Shown: positions 59,844 through 64,000 of the stretch, piece by piece
Position numbering within the stretch: the first letter of the stretch is position 1
How the letters are laid out: each line of letters starts with the position of its first letter
From: Streptomyces narbonensis
GTDB lineage: Bacteria > Actinomycetota > Actinomycetes > Streptomycetales > Streptomycetaceae
Assembly (NCBI RefSeq): GCF_014649015.1
Contig: NZ_BMSF01000013.1
Coordinates: 167,632 to 231,631, forward strand
Length of the DNA: 64,000 bases
Direction: 5' to 3'
Made by a program: the position numbers and the translations under genes
The notes under the pieces: model-generated
Told to the model about the DNA's origin: nothing
The model's input: only the letters and a program-made list of their open reading frames with translations
Databases searched by the model: none

Positions 59844-60491
59844 TTGAGCCCTATGAGGGGCGAACCCAGTTGTCCGAAGTGCGGTGGCAGGGTCAGAGCG
59901 CCCGGTCTCTTCGCCGACTCCTGGCAGTGTGACGTGCACGGCTCGGTGCACCCGCTCCAGCCCGTGATCCCGCCCAGCGTCGAGGCCCTCGGTGTCGTGG
60001 TGCACCGGTCCCACGTCCCGGTGTGGATGCCGTGGCCCCTGCCCGTCGGCTGGCTCTTCACCGGAGTCGCGTACGCGGGCGACGACCGCAGCGGCGGACG
60101 CGCGACCGCGGTCGCCTGCTCGGGTCCCGGCCCGCTCGGCGGCATCGGCGAGCTGCTCCTGATCGCCGAGGAGCTCGGCGTCGGCCTCGGCGCGCGGTAC
60201 GCCGGCATCGACGGCCTCGATCCCGGCTCCGGCATGGCCATCGACAAGCCGCCCCAGGCGAAGGTCCTCGCCGCCGGACGCCCCACCCCGCTGTGGCACG
60301 TCACCGGCACCCCGCACGACCGGGCGGTCTTCGCGGGGGAGGCGCGCGGCCTCTGGCTGTGGGCGATCGTCTGGCCCGAGCAGTCCGGTCTCCTGATGTA
60401 CGACGAACTGGTCCTGACGGACCTGAGGGACGCGGGCGCCGAGGTCGAGCTCGTGCCGTGCGGCGCGCTCACCCCGAGGCTGCTGAAGTAA
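59844..60491 (+). CDS. DUF6758-like protein with N-terminal zinc ribbon
   Basis: 215 aa from TTG 59844; ATG 59853 (three codons later) is equally likely, and both have only weak GGGGTAGGA sites. The zinc-ribbon-like N-terminus is CPKCGGRV with a later WQCDVHGSVH. The body is beta-rich with Trp blocks (WMPWPLPVGWLFTGVAYAGD, GLWLWAIVWPEQ). It matches a conserved Streptomyces family of unknown function, recalled as DUF6758. Confidence 0.8.
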   Translation: MSPMRGEPSCPKCGGRVRAPGLFADSWQCDVHGSVHPLQPVIPPSVEALGVVVHRSHVPVWMPWPLPVGWLFTGVAYAGDDRSGGRATAVACSGPGPLGGIGELLLIAEELGVGLGARYAGIDGLDPGSGMAIDKPPQAKVLAAGRPTPLWHVTGTPHDRAVFAGEARGLWLWAIVWPEQSGLLMYDELVLTDLRDAGAEVELVPCGALTPRLLK

Positions 60492-60530
60492 CGGGCGACC
60501 GGGCGCCCGGATCCGTACAAGGCTGTTCGA

Positions 60531-60545
60531 TTCGCCCGTTATGCT
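60531..60545 (+). promoter_or_regulatory. Promoter element TTCGCCCGTTATGCT before the PHP gene
   Basis: TATGCT (60540-60545) as -10, preceded by TTCGCCCG. A near-copy, TTCGCCCGGTATGAT, precedes the MarC gene at 61632-61646. Confidence 0.45.
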
Positions 60546-60587
60546 GAAGCGTCCCTCGTCCGTGTCGAGCCCCCGGAGTACCGCGTC

Positions 60588-61448
60588 GTGCGCATCGATC
60601 TGCACACCCACTCCACGGCTTCCGACGGCACGGACACGCCGGCCGAACTCGTCAGGAACGCGGCTGCCGCCGGGCTCGACGTCGTCGCGCTGACGGACCA
60701 CGACACCACCCGCGGCCACGCCGAGGCGATCCGCGCGCTGCCCGAGGGACTGACCCTCGTCACCGGCGCCGAACTGTCCTGCCGGCTCGACGGCGTCGGG
60801 CTGCACATGCTCGCGTACCTCTTCGACCCGGAGGAGCCCGCGCTCCTCGCCGAGCGCGAGCTCGTCCGGGACGACCGCGTGCCGCGCGCCCGCGCCATGG
60901 TCGGCAAGCTCCAGGAGCTCGGCGTCCCCGTCACCTGGGAGCAGGTCGCCCGGATCGCCGGCGACGGCTCCGTCGGGCGCCCGCACGTCGCCGAGGCGCT
61001 CGTCGAGCTCGGGGTCGTGCCGGACGTGTCCGGAGCCTTCACGCCCGACTGGCTCGCCGACGGCGGCCGGGCCTACGTCGGGAAGCACGAGCTGGATCCC
61101 TTCGAGGCGATCCGTCTGGTCAAGGCCGCCGGCGGGGTCACCGTCTTCGCGCACCCGCTCGCCGTCAAGCGCGGCGAGGTCGTGCCGGAGGCGGCGATAG
61201 CCCGGCTGGCCGACGCCGGACTCGACGGCATCGAGGTCGACCACATGGACCACGACGAGGCGACGCGCGCCCGGCTGCGCGGGCTCGCGAAGGAGCTCGG
61301 GCTGCTGGTCACGGGCTCCAGCGACTACCACGGCAGCCGCAAGACCTGTCGCCCCGGCGACTGTACGACCGACCCCGAGATCTACGGCGAGATCATCCGC
61401 CGTGCCACGGGGGCCTTCGCGGTCCCCGGCACCGGGGGAGCCGTCTAG
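60588..61448 (+). CDS. PHP-domain phosphoesterase
   Basis: 286 aa. GTG at 60588; CCCGGAGTACC is a weak site. PHP metal motifs: DLHTHSTASDGT (N-terminal HxH), TDHDT, an AELSC Glu region, VFAHPLAV and SSDYHGSRK. Full-length relatives are 3',5'-nucleoside bisphosphate phosphatases or 5'-3' RNA/DNA trimming enzymes (TrpH/YciV type). Three metal ions are expected. Physiological substrate not determinable. Confidence 0.9.
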   Translation: MRIDLHTHSTASDGTDTPAELVRNAAAAGLDVVALTDHDTTRGHAEAIRALPEGLTLVTGAELSCRLDGVGLHMLAYLFDPEEPALLAERELVRDDRVPRARAMVGKLQELGVPVTWEQVARIAGDGSVGRPHVAEALVELGVVPDVSGAFTPDWLADGGRAYVGKHELDPFEAIRLVKAAGGVTVFAHPLAVKRGEVVPEAAIARLADAGLDGIEVDHMDHDEATRARLRGLAKELGLLVTGSSDYHGSRKTCRPGDCTTDPEIYGEIIRRATGAFAVPGTGGAV

Positions 61449-61489
61449 GACCTGCCCGACGGGCACCGCAGGGAGTACAGGCTGCGGTG

Positions 61490-61600
61490 GGCCTCCGGGC
61501 CTCCGGGCCTCCGGGCCTCTGGACGTCCGGACCTCCGGGTGTCCGGACGTCCGGTGCGGTTCGCCCGGTGTGGTTCGCCCGGTGTGGTTCCGGCCGATCC
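61490..61600. repeat. CTCCGGGC and GGTTCGCCCGGTGT repeats
   Basis: Four CCTCCGGG units in tandem, GTCCGGAC variants, then two GGTTCGCCCGGTGT units. The last element is the same GTTCGCCCGG that forms the upstream part of the MarC promoter at 61631. Confidence 0.7.
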
Positions 61601-61631
61601 GTCCGGTCCGGCCTCCGCCCGGCCCGCTCGG

Positions 61632-61646
61632 TTCGCCCGGTATGAT
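61632..61646 (+). promoter_or_regulatory. Promoter element before the MarC gene
   Basis: TTCGCCCGGTATGAT with -10 TATGAT (61641-61646). It implies a leader of about 220 nt before the GTG at 61874. Confidence 0.5.
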
Positions 61647-61799
61647 CCTTTCGCACTACTGCTTCGCGCGGCCCGCCAGGCCCGGAGCGGTGGTCGGTGC
61701 CGGTTCCCGTGGCCCTGTTCGCACAGCCCCCTCGCCCGGACGCCCGTCTCACCCCGTAACCCCTGCACACCATCCCGCGCGGCCCCCGCCCCGCGTCGT

Positions 61800-61832
61800 C
61801 CCACCTGCGGAATCCAAGATTCCGAAGGTGGG
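61800..61832 (+). promoter_or_regulatory. Structured leader hairpin upstream of the MarC gene
   Basis: CCCACCT-GC-GGAATC-CAA-GATTCC-GA-AGGTGGG: two perfect stems of 7 and 6 bp separated by a 2x2 internal loop, triloop CAA, ending 41 bases before the start codon. No U-tract follows. Candidate RNA-level control element. Confidence 0.55.
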
Positions 61833-61873
61833 TGGACACCCCACCGTTCGACTCTCCCGCAAGGCACCCCACC

Positions 61874-62479
61874 GTGTTCGACGTCGCCGTCTTCGGCTCG
61901 CTGTTCCTGACCCTCTTCGTGATCATGGATCCCCCCGGGATCACGCCGATCTTCCTCGCCCTGACCTCCGGTCGGCCGGCCAAGGTCCAGCGCCGCATGG
62001 CCTGGCAGGCCGTCGCCGTGGCCTTCGGCGTCATCACCGTCTTCGGCCTGCTCGGGCAGCAGATCCTGGACTACCTGCACGTTTCCGTACCCGCGCTGAT
62101 GATCGCGGGTGGTCTGCTCCTGCTGCTCATCGCGCTCGACCTGCTGACCGGCAAGACCGACGAGCCGAAGCAGACCAAGGACGTGAACGTCGCCCTGGTG
62201 CCGCTCGGCATGCCGCTGCTCGCCGGGCCGGGTGCGATCGTCTCGGTCATCCTCGCGGTGCAGCACGCCGACAGCGCCTCCGCGCAGGTCTCCGTCTGGG
62301 CCGCCATCGTGGCCATGCACGTCGTGCTCTGGCTGACCATGCGCTATTCGCTGGTGATCATCCGGGTCATCAAGGACGGCGGCGTGGTCCTGGTGACCCG
62401 TCTCGCTGGCATGATGCTCTCCGCCATCGCGGTGCAGCAGATCATCAACGGCGTCACCCAGGTCGTCCAGGGGGCCTGA
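61874..62479 (+). CDS. MarC family membrane protein
   Basis: 201 aa, the family's usual length, from GTG 61874 (AAGG 9 bases upstream). Six membrane helices, beginning VAVFGSLFLTLFVIMDPPGI with the conserved DPPG motif after helix 1; VPLGMPLLAGPGAIVSVI is the second family signature. Despite the name, MarC proteins have no proven role in antibiotic resistance; function unknown. Confidence 0.93.
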   Translation: MFDVAVFGSLFLTLFVIMDPPGITPIFLALTSGRPAKVQRRMAWQAVAVAFGVITVFGLLGQQILDYLHVSVPALMIAGGLLLLLIALDLLTGKTDEPKQTKDVNVALVPLGMPLLAGPGAIVSVILAVQHADSASAQVSVWAAIVAMHVVLWLTMRYSLVIIRVIKDGGVVLVTRLAGMMLSAIAVQQIINGVTQVVQGA

Positions 62480-62497
62480 CCCGCGGGAGAGACCACT

Positions 62498-62543
62498 GCG
62501 CCCCCGTACGGATTCCGCTGCTGCGAAGTCCGTGCGGGGGCGC
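62498..62543. terminator. Bidirectional terminator
   Basis: 15-bp stem GCGCCCCCGTACGGA with TCCGTGCGGGGGCGC (one mismatched or wobble position), 16-base loop, between convergent genes. Confidence 0.8.
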
Positions 62544-62567
62544 GGTGCGTGGTGTGGACCCGGCCTG

Positions 62568-62720
62568 TTACGAGGCGGAGGTCTCGGCGGGGCGGATCCA
62601 GATGCGCTGGCCGATCGCGGCGGCCTGCTGCACGATCCGATTGACGGAGGCGGCGTCCACGACCGTGCTGTCGACGGGCGTGCCGTCGATGTCGTCGAGG
62701 CGCAGGATTTCGAAGCGCAT
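62568..62720 (-). CDS. Small protein, 50 aa
   Basis: 50 aa. ATG at 62720 with GGGAG 6-8 bases upstream. Begins MRFEILRLDDIDGTPVDSTV, then helix DAASVNRIVQQAAAIGQRIW and the tail IRPAETSAS. It looks like a compact beta-alpha-beta fold with balanced charge. I believe close relatives occur widely in Streptomyces, but no function is known. A longer frame reaching 63104 crosses the NYN gene and is rejected. Confidence 0.75.
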   Translation of the reverse strand: MRFEILRLDDIDGTPVDSTVVDAASVNRIVQQAAAIGQRIWIRPAETSAS

Positions 62721-62816
62721 GGGCTTCTCCCTTCGTCTGAGTTGATCCTCCTGATGGAGAACTGCGTTACGTATGTGTCCAACGGGATGTAGGTGGAAAA
62801 CATTCCGTACGCTAAG

Positions 62817-62826
62817 GAAAATTTTC
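62817..62826. promoter_or_regulatory. AT-rich palindrome between divergent small-protein and NYN genes
   Basis: GAAAATTTTC, a perfect 10-bp palindrome, lies in an AT-rich island (about 62790-62840) with GGAAAACATTCC 18 bases to its left and GCTAA on both flanks. Likely promoter or operator region for the divergent pair. Confidence 0.5.
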
Positions 62827-62895
62827 GGATGGCTAACTACTGGCGGGTAGGAGGGTGTGGCGGCAGGGCCCCGGGCGGCGGAGAATGAGCCCCGT

Positions 62896-63897
62896 ATGAA
62901 CGACGCAGAGACCACCGCCGCACCCGCCGGAGCATCCGCCGGCGTACCCACCGACGCACGTGCCGACGTGCCCGCAGACTCCACGACCGACGCCCATGCG
63001 CTCGACGCCCGCCTGAGCGCGCTCGACGCCCGTGTGGAGCGCACCAACGAGCTCCTCCAGCGGATGCTGGCCGAGGTGGCCAAGACCCCGTCCACCCACG
63101 CCATCTTCGTCGACGCGGGTTACGTCCATGCTGCGGCCGGGTTGCTGGTGACGGGCACCGAGGACCGGCGCTCCTTCGACCTCGACGCCGAAGGGCTGAT
63201 CGAGGCCTTCATCGACAAGGCCCGCACGATCTTCGCGGACAGCAGACTGCTCCGCGTCTACTGGTACGACGGAGCCCGGCGCCGGATCCACACCCCCGAG
63301 CAACAGGCCATCGCCGAGCTGCCCGACGTCAAGGTGCGCCTCGGCAACCTGAACGCCAACAACCAGCAGAAGGGCGTCGACTCCCTGATCCGCACCGATC
63401 TGGAGTCCCTCGCCCGCCACCGCGCCATCAGCGACGCCGCCCTCGTCGGCGGCGACGAGGACCTCGTCTCGGCCGTCGAGGCCGCGCAGGGCTACGGGGC
63501 CCGCGTCCACCTCTGGGGCATCGAGGCGGCCGAGGGCCGCAACCAGGCCGAAGCACTCCTCTGGGAGGTCGACAGCCAGCGCACCTTCGAGCTCGACTTC
63601 TGCCGCCCGTACGTCACCCGCCGCCCCGTCACCACGTACGAGAACGAGGGCGAGCCGCCGCCCTCCCGTGAGGAGGTCCGCTTCGTCGGCGCCCAGATCG
63701 CCGCGACCTGGCTCGCCGAGCGCGGCCGGGACCGCCTCGCCGAGCTCCTGCCCGGCGCCCCCTACCTCCCGGGCCCCGTCGACCAGGACCTGCTCGTCGA
63801 GGCGGAGCGCCTGCTCAGCCGCTCCCTGCGCGGCCACGCCTCCCTGCGGCGCGCCCTGCGGGACGGCTTCTGGCAGCACCTCAAGACCCAGTACTGA
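62896..63897 (+). CDS. NYN-domain (PIN-like) ribonuclease family protein
   Basis: 333 aa from ATG 62896; GTG 62857 follows TAGGAGG closely and is an alternative. N-terminal 35 residues are Ala/Asp-rich, then a short coiled coil (ALDARLSALDARVERTNELL). NYN core residues: HAIFVDAGYVHAA, YWYDGARRR, KGVDSLIRTDL and DAALVGGDEDLVSAVEAAQG, the four acidic positions of a PIN-like nuclease. The C-terminal 90 residues form an extra helical domain. Probably cleaves RNA; target unknown. Confidence 0.9.
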   Translation: MNDAETTAAPAGASAGVPTDARADVPADSTTDAHALDARLSALDARVERTNELLQRMLAEVAKTPSTHAIFVDAGYVHAAAGLLVTGTEDRRSFDLDAEGLIEAFIDKARTIFADSRLLRVYWYDGARRRIHTPEQQAIAELPDVKVRLGNLNANNQQKGVDSLIRTDLESLARHRAISDAALVGGDEDLVSAVEAAQGYGARVHLWGIEAAEGRNQAEALLWEVDSQRTFELDFCRPYVTRRPVTTYENEGEPPPSREEVRFVGAQIAATWLAERGRDRLAELLPGAPYLPGPVDQDLLVEAERLLSRSLRGHASLRRALRDGFWQHLKTQY

Positions 63898-63937
63898 GGG
63901 ACGGGCACGGGGGACGGGCCGGGAGGTACGGGAGGGG

Positions 63938-64000
63938 CTAGGTGTATTGACTCGCAGGGTTGTTGACTCGGGTGATGGGCGGGTGTCCGTCGAGTGCGGT
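63938..64000 (-). mobile_element. 3' end of an IS481-type transposase, cut by the window edge
   Basis: Reading the minus strand into the window gives TALDGHPPITRVNNPASQYT followed by TAG (stop at 63938-63940). The pattern LDGxPPITRVNN..GxY(T/S) at the C-terminus is typical of IS481-family integrase-fold transposases. Only 20 codons are visible, so family rank is tentative and intactness unknown. Only 40 bases separate it from the NYN gene. Confidence 0.55.

Noticed and set aside
58769..60520. A 583-aa minus-strand frame over the SUFU and zinc-ribbon genes
   Set aside because: Composition is that of an antisense shadow of two genes with clear third-position GC bias on the plus strand.

Overview
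The window is a contiguous, very high-GC (roughly 70 percent or more) stretch of actinobacterial chromosome, almost certainly Streptomyces or a close relative. Supporting signs are the strong third-codon GC bias, frequent GTG and TTG starts, many secreted or lipoprotein ORFs, mshB (mycothiol pathway), a 7Fe ferredoxin next to dapC, and duplicated oligopeptide ABC transporters. Almost every base is accounted for by core-genome genes. I see no CRISPR array, rRNA, confident tRNA, prophage or biosynthetic cluster. Only the last 63 bases look mobile: the 3' end of an IS481-type transposase.

Layout. 1-2.7 kb: a TPM-domain membrane protein cut by the left edge, and a secreted GH18-like protein. 2.7-6.6 kb (minus strand): a succinate dehydrogenase operon (75-aa protein, membrane subunit, SdhA, SdhB) resembling mycobacterial Sdh1. 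6.8-11.5 kb: an LpqW-like lipoprotein followed by typA. 11.7-12.3 kb: a small secreted protein of unknown function. 12.9-24.7 kb: two tandem five-gene oligopeptide ABC operons with the same gene order. 24.8-32.1 kb: a membrane protein, an S9 peptidase, a small membrane protein, mshB with a membrane partner, and a membrane-anchored peptidoglycan-binding-domain protein. 32.1-36.2 kb: a small ORF, a DUF1304 protein and two tandem Ser/Thr kinases. 36.2-42.7 kb: a SirB1-like protein, a GNAT acetyltransferase, fdxA, dapC, a secreted Ala-rich protein, a lysozyme-fold secreted protein and dapE. 42.8-46.9 kb: a LOG-family protein, a folP2-type pterin protein, a small DivIVA-like protein, tag, an enoyl-CoA hydratase and a DUF3117 protein. 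47.0-52.7 kb: an O-methyltransferase, sigE, a zinc anti-sigma factor, htrA, tatB and a hypothetical protein. 52.8-58.6 kb: mrp, a DUF1003 protein and an MgtE-N/CBS protein (one operon), a lipoprotein, a hypothetical protein and corA. 59.0-63.9 kb: SUFU-like, zinc-ribbon, PHP, MarC, a 50-aa protein and a NYN protein.

How the genes fit together. Much of the window follows the order of the M. tuberculosis segment from typA/lpqW (Rv1165/66) through mshB (Rv1170), fdxC (Rv1177), dapE (Rv1202), folP2 (Rv1207), tag (Rv1210), the Rv1220c methyltransferase, sigE-rseA-htrA-tatB and mrp to corA (Rv1239c). This synteny is recalled from memory, not computed. Themes are cell-envelope maintenance and stress (sigma/anti-sigma/HtrA/TatB, kinases, a lysozyme-fold and a peptidoglycan-binding protein), lysine/diaminopimelate synthesis (dapC, dapE), mycothiol (mshB), peptide import, a second succinate dehydrogenase and Mg2+ homeostasis (MgtE-N, CorA).

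Sequence-level regulatory signals of note are an ECF-type promoter (GGAAC-N17-CGTT) before sigE, matched hairpins inside both peptide-transport operons, a long structured leader before the MarC gene, and several end-of-gene tandem duplications.
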